A DNA stretch of 28,365 nt from Viridothelium virens (taxonomy: Eukaryota; Ascomycota; Dothideomycetes; Trypetheliales; Trypetheliaceae), in assembly GCA_010094025.1 (NCBI GenBank), contig ML991907.1, positions 1 to 28,365 on the forward strand. Reading direction: 5' to 3'. Positions within the stretch are counted from its first letter, which is position 1, and the number at the start of each line of letters is the position of its first letter. The notes beneath the pieces are model-generated. The model did no database searches. It was not told the origin of the DNA and saw only the letters and a list, made by a program, of their open reading frames with translations. Both the position numbers and the translations under genes were made by a program. This document shows positions 1-9,193 of the stretch, piece after piece.

Positions 1-91
1 GTACGCTTTCCTAACACTATATAAAAGTTTCCTCCAATAATAAAGGGAGTCCTCCAATCCTGAGGTCAAGGTCCAGATACCTTCTCCCAAT

Positions 92-355
92 AATAGTAAA
101 GGGAGTACGACTGCGTGCTCATACGTGGCTACGCTCACGTGCCGGGCGCGTTTCCTGCCTGCTGCAGGCGTCGGGCTTGTGACACTTCCAATAGGTCGAA
201 TCAATCGAGTTTTTGCAAATGGTAGAGTGGGGCCAACAATAGTAGAGGGAGTACAACTGCGTGCTCATACGTGGCTACGCTCACGTGCCGGGCGCGTTTC
301 CTGCCTGCTGCAGGCGTCGGGCTTGTGACGCTTCCAATAGGTCAAATCAATCGAG
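92..355. repeat. Direct repeat, two ~118-bp copies
   Basis: Two nearly identical copies lie at about 92-209 and 238-355, an offset of 146 bp. The mismatches I could see (near positions 99, 109, 184 and 198 of copy 1) are all A/G transitions. Each copy carries a TCACGTG box and a GCCTG-CTG-CAGGC short dyad. A shorter echo of the start of the unit (CCAATAATAAAGGGAGT) lies at 34-50. The short ORF across the pair is carried by the repeat and has no protein features. It may be a decayed mobile-element fragment or a local duplication; neither terminal repeats nor target duplications are visible. Confidence 0.8.
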
Positions 356-450
356 ATTTTCCTTTGTATGATCCGCTCCGCTGAGGCTAAAATTGCTGTG
401 CAATATGCAAGAGGTTCGGAGTACTTTACCTCCCCTACCCTGTTATGTGC

Positions 451-478
451 GACAGCTCACGTGACGTGACCAGCTGTC
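451..478. promoter_or_regulatory. E-box/CRE-like dyad upstream of the hydrolase-phosphatase gene
   Basis: The 7-bp inverted repeat GACAGCT (451-457) / AGCTGTC (472-478) encloses overlapping TCACGTGA (457-464, a perfect palindrome and bHLH-type E-box core) and TGACGTGA (462-469, CRE-like). It lies about 450 bp upstream of the start codon at 930. Binding by a bHLH or bZIP factor is inferred from the core sequences only. Confidence 0.4.
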
Positions 479-929
479 GTCCCGTCTCGTCGCGTTGCTC
501 GAGCTGGTGCTGGCTTCTATGAAACTCGTCCATTGCCCGCCATTTCTCATCGTTTACCCTCGGACGCCAGTATTACTTCACTTCGTCGAATGATGGCTGA
601 GGATGTCATCTTTGTCTGGCCAAATGCTATCGTTGTCTATTAACAAAAGTCATGCGGAAGTCGACACCTGTTGATTCCTTCGATGGCGTTTGTCAGTAAC
701 GCGTCACCATGGATTATCTATGTATAACAGCTCGCTCTTTACGGATTGACGCTGCTGCTGGCCGACAAACATGTCGAACCTGGAAGCAGCTCGCTCTGCC
801 ATTCAATGAAGCACACTTTCCCTTGGAGACCCTCATTGGTCCTCGCTTACCCTACCCTGCGTTACACGTCACATCTTTGAGTCTTGAAGCTTCTGGTAAG
901 CTCCTTACGGGAAGCCACATTTAAGCGAC

Positions 930-3019
930 ATGACAGCTACAAGAGTACGACGGGGCCTCTTGGCCATCTCTGCTTTTGCATTCCTTGCTGGCATCAAGCT
1001 ATTTATTCAACGTCCCAACAATGCATCCTCCTCCCTGGAGCTTCTCAAGAGCTGGCAGCAGGTGCTCGAGCAACTTCTGGGACGGCAATCTTCGCTTAAA
1101 CTATCGCCTAACCTCTTGACGACTATTTGCAGCTTGGTATTTGGAGTATGGTTTGCAATGGAAAAGCGACAGGTCTGGCAAAAGTGGCTTTCTTGCGCTA
1201 AACCAGATGATGCTGGTATGCCTCACTCGTGGACTCACAATATATACTCAGCTAATCAGAGTTCCTAGAGAATGACAATATCCTACTGAAACAGCATTCG
1301 GACTTCCTTTCTTATACGCTGCCTGATAACGGCTTTACGTATCCAATGATTCGAACCTTCTACCGACCACATCCCCAAGCAAATAAGCTTCCCTCGGAAC
1401 CGGCAGCACTTCCGCTTATGGTTTTTGTTCATGGACTCGGAGGCTCGATCGCACAATTTGCTCCTCTCCTTACAAGTTTGGTGAATGTTGGGCCCTGCCT
1501 CGGTATTGACTTCCCTGGCTGCGGACTCTCCAAATTTGAGCCAACATCATGGGACGCATACACCATCGATACTCTTACGAGGCTTCTTGCTTCTGTGATC
1601 GATCAATACAGAGATGCCAGCAAAAGTCAGGGTGTGGTGCTGATTGGCCACAGCATGGGTTCTTCAATTGCCGCATTGTTAGCCTCATCAACCTCTCCCT
1701 ATTCCCAACTTCTGTCTCACCATGTTTTGGGGTTGGTGGCTGTCTGTCCAAAAGCGACCCCTCCCTCCGAAAGGACTAGCAAGAATGTTAGGATACTTCT
1801 TAGCATGCCAACGCTCCTATTCGACCTATGGAGAAGCTGGAATAGAAGAGGAGGGACCGAGAGCGCAAGTGTCGCTAGCTTTGTTGGACCAAACGCTGAC
1901 GAAGAGACGAAAAGACTGCAATTACGATTCAATGAACAGAGTCGGACACCTGTATTTCGGAGAATGGCGAGAGGTGCCTTGCCCGATTACTCGAGCAGTC
2001 CTCCAAATGGTGGCTTGCCCGGAAAAGACGTTTGGACTGGTCTTCAAGTGCCGGTGTATTTAATCGCTGGATCGGCCGATCAGATCACTCCTGTCGCGGA
2101 GCTCGAGCAGATCAAATCGGTTATGGGAAACATTACTGACAGTTCATGCCTACCGACTGATACAATGCCAGTCGCCGCAGCTCCCATCAGGATCGACTCC
2201 GTCGTGGCAGAAAAGCGATCTGACATGACTGGCGACAATAGCGAAGAGCGCGCGACTCAAGATGGGACTTGTGACAGTCATCCAGATATCTTTCCATTTG
2301 CACGCCCACGACAGCGATTGTTGAGATCCAACGTTTTACCTCCACCAGCAGCGCATGCACTGCTCTATTCTCCTACTACATGTAGAGTTCTAGCGGGTCT
2401 AATCGAGAATTTCTTAGCCGAATGTATTGATCAGCGGCTCTCACTGAGCTGGCAATTACAACACCTGGCGACTGAAGGGAAGTGGGACGTCAAGAACCTT
2501 CAAAAGTGGCAGGGTGTCGCTCCCGTGTCCAAGCCCATTGGCAACAGCTTTCGAGCTATGAAGACAATGCGAGAGGTGGACGAGCTGCACTCGCCAGCAA
2601 TATTTGTTCAACAATGGCAAGGGAAGGTTTACGCCGTCATCGACATTAGTTCCGGCGAGCCTGTCTATGCTCCGGAGGGACTTGAGAAGGGCGGGATCAA
2701 ATACTATAAATTTGCTACTATTTCAAAGCAACCGCCGACGGCTGAGGAGGTCAGGGATTTTATTGCTTTAGTTGATAAAGTCAAGGGCTCGACAGCCACA
2801 GAAGACAACCGGGCAGGAAAGCTCATTGGTGTCCACTGCCATTATGGGTTCAACCGGACGGGGTTTTTCATCGTGTCTTACCTCGTGGAACGCGAAGGGT
2901 ATCGGGTCGAAGATGCGATCGAGGAGTTTGCAAGGCAAAGGCCTCCCGGAATCAGACACGAGCATTTCATAGATGCCTTACATTTGCGCTTTGTTGGATT
3001 TCAAGCAACCGACTTTTGA
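930..3019 (+). CDS. Alpha/beta-hydrolase fused to capping-enzyme-like cysteine phosphatase
   Basis: The model has two exons (930-1215, 1260-3019; 44-bp intron) and encodes 681 aa. Two hydrophobic segments near the N-terminus (about residues 10-26 and 62-77) suggest membrane anchoring. The hydrolase domain shows the oxyanion-region HGLGG (153-157), the nucleophile elbow GHSMG (Ser227), a likely acid in GSADQ (Asp369) and a likely catalytic His461 in HALLY. An acidic, low-complexity insert of about 80 residues separates the last two. The C-terminal domain (about 480-675) contains the HCX5R phosphatase loop HCHYGFNRTG (Cys622, Arg628), followed by YLVE and RPPGI. That block resembles the RNA 5'-triphosphatase domain of metazoan and plant capping enzymes more than ordinary MAP-kinase phosphatases. 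Substrates are unknown. The splice is supported by frame and by continuity of the protein, but the CTAAT branch candidate is very close to the acceptor. Neighbour RPS19 follows 268 bp downstream on the same strand. Confidence 0.88.
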
Positions 3020-3287
3020 AGTGTAACCATTATTAGCTAGCGAAGATACCCCAGTAGCCCTCTGTCTATGTAGAATTGATTCATTTCAGGTACTTAGCAT
3101 CTGCACTTCTAGTTTGCCTTAACATGCTTACCTTACTCGTCTCCAATTGGATAGTGAGCGGCAGAATCATACACTGCGAGAGCGGTGTCGACTCCGCTCC
3201 ACAACCGCACATTTTCGCATTTACACATTTGCAAATTCGGGCCTCGCGATTTCCCCCATCTGCATCTACATATCCACATCCGTCAAA

Positions 3288-3957
3288 ATGCCCGGCGTCA
3301 GTGTTCGCGATGTCCCTGTATGTCCTCTGAGTCTCGAATCTCGCGTAGCAGCTTGCTAATGCCCTTCTCAGGCAGACAAATTCATAGACGCCTATGCAGC
3401 TTTCCTGAAGCGCCAGGGCAAACTGCCCATTCCCGGTTGGTCTGCCTGAATCCCGTGGCTGGGGGATATAGACTTGCCATGGCTCGGAAATCACAAAGCT
3501 GACGAGTGGCGTCTATTATCTACAGGATGGGTTGATACAGTAAAGACCTCGCATGCGAAGGAACTGCCGCCTCAAAATATTGATTGTCAGTGAATCTGAA
3601 CTACTCATTCGAAAACTCAACTTCCTGCTGCAGATTACACTGACCAACTGTATGGAAATAGGGTACTACGTCCGCGCTGCCTCTATCGCTCGCCATATCT
3701 ATCTACGCAAGACTGTCGGCGTGGGCCGCCTCCGCAAGGTCCATGGTTGCCAGAAGAACCGAGGCTCTCGTCCCTCCCACCATGTCGATGCCTCAGGGAG
3801 CGTCGATCGTAAGGTGATGCAGAGTCTGGAGAAGATCGGCGTGCTAGAGCAGGACGAAGACAAAGGCGGCCGAAGGATCACACAGGGTGGGCAGCGAGAT
3901 TTGGATCGAATCGCCCAGATGACGCTCGACCAGGAGGAAGAGGAAGAGGAAGAGTAG
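3288..3957 (+). CDS. RPS19: 40S ribosomal protein eS19
   Basis: Four exons (3288-3317, 3372-3435, 3526-3585, 3662-3957) encode 149 aa. The protein is a component of the small ribosomal subunit head, and in yeast it is needed for 40S maturation and 3' processing of 18S rRNA. The product starts MPGVSVRDVP and carries the family landmarks FLKRQGKLPIPGW, VKTS, RAASIARHIYLRK, VGVGRLRKVHG, HHVDASGSVDRKV and GGRRITQGGQRDLDRIA. It ends in an acidic Glu run. All three introns have GT-AG borders. Intron 3 (3586-3661) has a CACTGAC branch-like site, and reading through it would create a false 134-aa ORF. Exon 1 is only 30 nt, and intron-rich 5' ends are typical for fungal ribosomal-protein genes. The length matches the family (yeast about 144 aa). 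Confidence 0.96.
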
Positions 3958-4559
3958 ACTTGTGCTATTGAGTCAACATATCAACGAAAGGAATAGCTTG
4001 TTGATCATAGCTTCGGCTACTGCATACGGGAACGGCGTCTGTTCGGTCGATTGAGCTAGCCCTAGAGTTTCAAACTATTCTGCAGGAAACCTCTGCGTAA
4101 CCGTCCCTCCTGTTCTACATTTTTTGCTCTGGAATGGCTCTGGTCTTGCGAGGCCTTTGTAACTTCCCCCTCACTCCTCATCTCTATCAAAGCTCTAGAC
4201 GTAGCGGCGTACAGGCCAACGTGACGAGCCCGTTCCAACTGTCTAGCCAGCATGGTCCCTTGTCTCGTACCGAAACTGCTCGTAGAGCGACTACAGGGGT
4301 CAAGAAGGGAAAGGAAACAGACCCGGGACGATGATTATTTTGGAGATGGTCGAGAGAGGAGAGACAAATTTGATGTTGGATCAGTCTGCCTCGTCTTTCA
4401 ATATTCTACAGGGGTGTCCTAAGCTCGCAACCAAAGTCTGAAAGTTTGAATAAACTTGACGATATGCCCGTTCGCTTATAACGACAATGTGACCCAGACG
4501 AACACGAAACGTATATCAAATATCCAAATATCTTTAGTCACTCCCTCACAGGTTCTCTC
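3958..4559. other. Intergenic, convergent 3' ends
   Basis: This region lies between the stop of RPS19 (+) and the stop of the minus-strand gene at 4560. It contains only short ORFs without protein features. It presumably holds both 3' UTRs and polyadenylation signals; I see no further structure. Confidence 0.6.
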
Positions 4560-5511
4560 TTATGGAAACTCCTCCCCAATAGTAATATTCGTCTTGGTGG
4601 GAAAGACCTTGCTGATCTTTATGCCGACATAGAACTGCCCCGGGACATCGGAGTCGCTGACCGTCTCGCTTGCGACAAAGACGCTGTTTTGCAGATTTGC
4701 GTACTTAGCGCTGCCGCCTCGAAAAGTTGGTACCCAGACTATGATTTCGACGTCAGCAAGACTGTCGAAGAAGACAAAAGTTGACACCGGGAAGACTTGG
4801 GCAAGAGACAAGACCTCGGTTTCCACTGCAGACGTCCCCGTCAGTAGAGCCGGATTGTCACCTTTCTCGCGCTTTGTGCCCAGCTCCCATGATAATCTGT
4901 CCAAAGCCGACCTTCAAGGCCATCTCTTCAAACTCGTAAATGTTCTACATACCGGAGTAAGTTTCTCCGTACGGCACCGCCAGACCGGTCGTTTCATTGG
5001 TAGCCACAATTGCATCCAGTTGTTGCGTCCCGACCTGAACGCCCGAGACCTGCATCTGAAATGGCGTGTCCCCGTCATCCGGCTGCACAACGCCACTTAC
5101 ACCTGGGCGCGCAATACTGTCGCCTGTCGGGTCCTCGGTTAGGTAGTCTTCGCCGTGGAGGAAGGTGGCTGTGAAGCTGGGTTCAAACTAGAGGCATGGG
5201 AAGCATTTGGGTTAGTGAGTGGAAGTGATTTGGAGGCAAACAAGGTAACACAATACATACGCCTGGCTCGGAGAAGAGACGGCCTTCGAGGACCTGCCCA
5301 AGGGCGAGACTCCCACCCGTGCTAAGATTGCCGAGATTTTCCTAGGCGAGCTGGTAAGCGAACTGAGCACTTGGGAGCTCCTCAGACATGCGCACCACCT
5401 GCTTCACTGTAGCCTGAAAACATGCTCATCAGTGCTGTGTTCGGATCATGAATGGAGGGGGCTACAGACGTTGAAGAAGAGCGCAGGGACTAGATAGTTG
5501 AAAGAATACAT
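4560..5511 (-). CDS. Unrecognised four-exon gene with in-frame TAG
   Basis: Exons read on the minus strand are 5511-5470, 5413-5261, 5187-4953 and 4825-4560. Introns 2 and 3 have strong branch sites (CACTAAC; TACTGAC) and keep frame, so the splicing is well supported. The start MYSFNYLVPALFF is weakly hydrophobic, not a clear signal peptide. With intron 1 ending at the first good acceptor (5414), exon 2 reads through a TAG at 5344-5342. If the acceptor is instead the AG inside that TAG, exon 2 starts at 5341 in the same frame and the ORF is open, giving 207 aa. Landmarks are EGRLFSEPG, FLHGEDYLTEDPTGDS, an NETT glycosylation-type site and a C-terminal KTNITIGEEF. I do not recognise the family. 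Either the gene uses the distal acceptor, or it carries a nonsense mutation. Confidence 0.6.
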
Positions 5512-5687
5512 CTTGTTTCGAAACTTTTCAACTTTTGTCTTAGAAAGCCGCGGATAGGGACTGAGCGAGGAAAAAAATGTAGAAAATGGCTCAACTTATA
5601 TATTGCCTCTATTGCCTATCTTTGTATATCCAGGATACTGGCGTATTCCGATACACTATAATGTTTGTAAGACCCCAAATCTTACGA

Positions 5688-5707
5688 CGGTGAAAATTTC
5701 ACCGGTG
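5688..5707. promoter_or_regulatory. Tight palindromic site
   Basis: CGGTGAAA and TTTCACCG form a perfect 8-bp inverted repeat with a 1-nt spacer (5688-5704). It overlaps a second palindrome, CACCGGTG (5700-5707). It lies about 180 bp upstream of the minus-strand start at 5511. The dyad would suit a dimeric regulator, but no specific factor can be assigned. Confidence 0.35.
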
Positions 5708-6105
5708 ATGTGCATTTATGAACAACTAAAATTGGCAAGATCTGAATCGACATCATTAAGTTGTGTTGCTCAATAAGTTGCGGCTCAGAAAGGTGGAAGA
5801 TACTAGTGGTCGAGTAAGCAGAGCCTTTGAGGTCTTTGGCTTGACCTAATTTCCTCCGACCCTAGGAATGCGAACCCGAATGCAACGCTCTCCCGCCATT
5901 GGGGGCCCACAAACGTCACCATAAAGACAAAAGACTGAGTGATGGGAGACACTAGCCACTGATATACTTTACATCTGCAGTGATCTCCTCAATCGCCCAT
6001 CGACCACAGGAGCTGATGACCGGTGAGATGAGATCGGTAGCGGTTTGTCTCTCCTTTTAAGCCTAGTCACAGATTGACTACCATGACAATAGTCTTTGAG
6101 TATCC

Positions 6106-6176
6106 ACGGAAATAGGAAATTGCAGGATATTCACGCGGTTGCGCGGGCGACAATTGCGGCACCGTCCTATTTCCGT
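6106..6176. repeat. 12-bp perfect inverted repeat, 47-bp spacer
   Basis: ACGGAAATAGGA (6106-6117) recurs as its exact reverse complement TCCTATTTCCGT (6165-6176). The enclosed 47 bp is GC-rich and contains CGCGG/GCGGC-type tracts. No target-site duplication flanks it. It may be a hairpin, a pair of opposed binding sites, or the remnant of a tiny terminal-inverted-repeat element. Confidence 0.6.
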
Positions 6177-6349
6177 AGTCCTCGTGTGCAATCCCTATGC
6201 GAGCTGAAGGTCCTTAGAGGGACTAGCAGATGTGTAGACAGGGAAGAGTCATCATCTTGAATCAGAAAGCACCTCTGGATGTGTGCTAACTCCGAGCTGA
6301 CCATTCAGCTGAGCTTTTCCGATCAAGACAATCCGCGCTCGCGAATGGC

Positions 6350-6358
6350 TGCATAAAA
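6350..6358 (+). promoter_or_regulatory. TATA-like box of the propeller gene
   Basis: The sequence GCATAAAAG lies about 90 bp before the ATG at 6443 and is followed by a pyrimidine-rich stretch (CTTTCTTCACC...CTCCCTCTTTTC). This arrangement is common for core promoters in filamentous fungi. It is assigned by position and sequence only. Confidence 0.4.
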
Positions 6359-6442
6359 GCTTTCTTCACCAGCATTCGCTCCCTCTTTTCTGCAACTTCA
6401 AAGCATCAACTTAGCCACAGCACCATTCTTTTCCCTTTGAAG

Positions 6443-7484
6443 ATGCAGTCTTTGGCTTTGGATTTTGTCTTCTTCCTCACTGTCTTCACTGTCCCCATTC
6501 TCGCCCATGCCCTCTCCTTTCCCAACTCATCCGACTCGGCTGTTGGTGTACTCTGGACATTTCCGAATGAGACATGGATAGAGAATCTCGCGGTTCGTCA
6601 CACTGGTGAAATACTCTGCACTTCACTCAATCGCGCCGCGCTGTACTCTATCAACCCCTTTTCGCATATCGCATCAACCGTGCATCAGTTTGAGGCCGGC
6701 GATGGACTTTTAGGGATTGCAGAGATAGACTTCGATGTCTTTGTTGTGGCTTCCGCCAATGTGTCGTTGACAACGAGCACAGCGGAAGAGGGCTCTGCCA
6801 AGATGTGGAAGGTAGACTTTAGGCAACTGGTAAGCAATGACACGCGAAAGCAAAGAATGGATCTGCTGATTGACTTTCCAGGAGCCAAAAGTTTCCCTTG
6901 TAGCAAATTTGGTTGATGTGGGCTTGCCTGATGGTATAGCAGTGCTACCCGATACAAGAAGGCTCGTCCTTTTGGCGGATGCAGCAAAGGGTGTTGTCTG
7001 GAGTGTCGATACCGAGTCTGGAGACTATGCAATCGTGACTCAAAACGAAGCCTTCATTCCCACAAATTCACAAATTCCCCTGGGCATTGATGGAATCCAC
7101 ATATCGAATGGATATCTCTTCTTCACTAACTTTGGTAATAATCTTCTCGGCCGACTTCAGATCAGCGTCAATGGAACTGCTCGCGGGCGCGTTGAGACTA
7201 TCGCAAGTCTGGCTCACCCTGACGATTTTGCTGTTGCAAAAAATGGGCTTATTTACGTAGCTGGCGATAACACGTTGTATAGAGTGAGCCTTAACGGAAG
7301 TGTCAGCATACTCGCAGGAGGCTCGAACGACCCCACGTTGGAGGGTTGTACATCTGCCCAGTTTGGGAGAACTTCGTTAGACCACGATGTCCTGTACATC
7401 GGTACAAACGGCGGCATATTAAGTCCTGTGGATGGCATTCATGGAGGACAGGTCCTTGCGCTCAACGTTGGGCTATTCGATTAG
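6443..7484 (+). CDS. Secreted six-bladed beta-propeller protein (SMP-30-like)
   Basis: Two exons (6443-6829, 6882-7484; 52-bp intron, phase 0) encode 329 aa. The ATG at 6443 is chosen because the in-frame codon two triplets upstream is TTG. A clear signal peptide (residues 1 to about 24, VFFLTVFTVPILAHA) and several N-glycosylation sequons (NSS, NET, NVS, NGT, NGS) indicate the secretory pathway. Repeated blade-like segments (WIENLAVRHTGEILCTSL, GLLGIAEIDFDVFVVAS, GVVWSVDTESGDYAIV, HPDDFAVAKNGLIYVAG) place it in the SMP-30/gluconolactonase/TolB-like propeller class. These phrases resemble the fungal group that includes the pericyclases AsR5 and EupF, which act in tropolone-sesquiterpenoid pathways. 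The resemblance is from memory and the catalytic activity is unproven. No cluster core enzyme lies nearby. Confidence 0.86.
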
Positions 7485-7764
7485 TTGAAGTACGACCGAT
7501 GGGCTTATGGGTGGGATTGACAGGTGTAAGAATTAAATCATCGATGCTTTCGAGGAATTAAGATATCTGCGGCTTCGGGGACATGATATGCTTTATTTTT
7601 CCTCAAAACGCCCTCACGTGGTCATCCGAGTAATAAAACGTTACTAAGAACGGAAGCCGCGTAAGGTCTGGCAAGCAAAGCTCTTGGAGCTTGTTGGCCT
7701 GGCTTCATTGTACGCTCACTCACTGTTGTCCTTCGCTTGTACTGTGTCGTTCATTTGATCGTAA

Positions 7765-8679
7765 CTATATTGGAGGCTTTCCCATCACAGCATAACCGTC
7801 CAGATTCGTGTCATTTGGAATGTTGCTGGAGCCAGTTCCCTCTATCGCTGGAACTGGAACAGTGAGCTGATTCTGTCGGGCGCTCGGGAGATACGCTCTC
7901 AATGTTCCACACAGGATGATGTCTTCCCCAAGCGGATGCCATTTTGGATGCTGCAATCGGAGCTGCTTCTGCTTCTCTTTGCGTTCGGGCGAAATGGTGA
8001 CGCCGCCTTGACCGAGCCATGTGGGGGCAATTGTCAGTATGACAGAGGAAATCAGCTCTACCTCTGGGGGAACGAGCAGCGAGTTGATGATACTGCCGCC
8101 GCCCTCGATCATGAGGCTATGCAACCCTTCGTCCCGGAGGGCGGTAAGGATGGAATTCCAGCCGAAGCGGAAGCCGTCATCCGTCATGGCGTCTTCAAAC
8201 CCCATGTAAATGTATTTACCTCCAGCTGCTTCTAAAGCCTTTCTTTGACCGAATGGTGGATTGGATTGGATGCAGACGATGTATGGAGCTTTCCCCTTTC
8301 CTTGCTGAGCGAGAGAAAGACACTTTGACTTTGCAACATCCCAGCGGACTACTGGGTCAATGACGACAGGGCGAGGCTGCTGTTCCAATGTGATGCCTTC
8401 GAGACGACAATTCAGACTTGGATCATCTGCCATGACAGTACCGACCCCTACCAATATTGCTTCATGACGCGAACGCAAGTAGTGTGTCATGGCCTTTGAC
8501 TCGGGACCTGACAGGATAGTCTGGACGCCTGGCGAAAGAGAGATAGCAGAATCGAGGGAAGTTGCGAATGTGAGGGTACTGAAAGGGAGGGAGCCATGAT
8601 TCGCTGGCGTTCGTGGGGGAAGATAAGGCTCAAGGACTTCCCGATCGTAAGGCGAGAACACCAGGGCAGAACTACCCAT
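7765..8679 (-). CDS. RIB7: 2,5-diamino-6-ribosylamino-pyrimidinone 5'-phosphate reductase
   Basis: A single exon encodes 304 aa. The enzyme catalyses the NADPH-dependent reduction of the ribosyl side chain of the diaminopyrimidine intermediate to a ribityl chain, the second step of fungal riboflavin synthesis. The RibD C-terminal (dihydrofolate-reductase-like) fold is shown by TFATSLDSAIS (about 38-48), AILVGVGTVMADDPSLNCRL (about 74-93), RPVVIDPVVRW and LMIEGGGSIINSLL (about 189-202). The last of these is the NADPH-site EGG motif. The protein is longer than yeast Rib7 (244 aa) mainly through a C-terminal tail after the core. No introns are needed. Its 3' end converges on the propeller gene, with 280 bp between the stops. 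Confidence 0.93.
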   Translation of the reverse strand: MGSSALVFSPYDREVLEPYLPPRTPANHGSLPFSTLTFATSLDSAISLSPGVQTILSGPESKAMTHYLRSRHEAILVGVGTVMADDPSLNCRLEGITLEQQPRPVVIDPVVRWDVAKSKCLSLAQQGKGKAPYIVCIQSNPPFGQRKALEAAGGKYIYMGFEDAMTDDGFRFGWNSILTALRDEGLHSLMIEGGGSIINSLLVPPEVELISSVILTIAPTWLGQGGVTISPERKEKQKQLRLQHPKWHPLGEDIILCGTLRAYLPSARQNQLTVPVPAIEGTGSSNIPNDTNLDGYAVMGKPPI

Positions 8680-9193
8680 CGTGCAAGTAGGTATGTATGG
8701 AGGTGTTGAGAAATAATATGCCCTGTTCGTAGACTTCAGTGAATTCGACTCGAACGTGATAATATACCTGCTGCAGCCGCAACGTGGTGGGGAGAATCCA
8801 TCTCAAATAAGTCCGGCAAAACGATCAGACCCTCAAATTACGCCAAGCTGAGTCACCGTTCAGCGCGATAATTTGAGTGAGCAAGAACAACCTGACGGGC
8901 GGCAGAAGCAATTAATGGTTGCCAGAGTGCTTATGGAAGTGTTGGTTTAGCTGAATCTTGCCATTAGGTGGGGGTCTAGACGCACAAAATCCGGCCGCAA
9001 ATATATGGCCGAGGTACATACAACGCGTCTTTCGCTTTCCAACATCTCACGAATTGCGAAAGCGCAAATGCGATTTATCACTCTGGTCCCGCGGAGATAA
9101 TTATGGAAGTCGGCCTCCCTTACAAAAATCCTCTATTACGTTGCACTGGCCCGATCGGCTTCAATTCTCGCTTCATCGTGCTGTACGTTGAGC
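8680..9193. other. Divergent promoter between RIB7 and the coiled-coil gene
   Basis: About 510 bp separate two start codons pointing outward. There are short ORFs only, and no riboswitch-like conserved structure could be recognised by eye upstream of RIB7. Confidence 0.55.

Larger units (their letters stand above)
5512..6442. other. Divergent promoter region
   Basis: About 930 bp separate the minus-strand gene starting at 5511 from the plus-strand propeller gene at 6443. No coding potential is evident. It contains two notable dyads (5688-5707 and 6106-6176, listed separately) and a CATAAAAG TATA-like box close to the propeller gene. Confidence 0.6.

Noticed and set aside
125-328. 67-codon plus-strand ORF across the direct repeat
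   Set aside because: It is open only because it spans the duplicated unit; no family features and no conserved start.
709-924. 71-codon ATG ORF just upstream of the hydrolase-phosphatase gene
   Set aside because: Different frame, no splice route into the downstream gene, no motif. At most an upstream ORF in a 5' UTR.
3553-3957. 134-codon ORF covering the end of RPS19
   Set aside because: It is a readthrough of intron 3; the spliced frame gives the true eS19 sequence.
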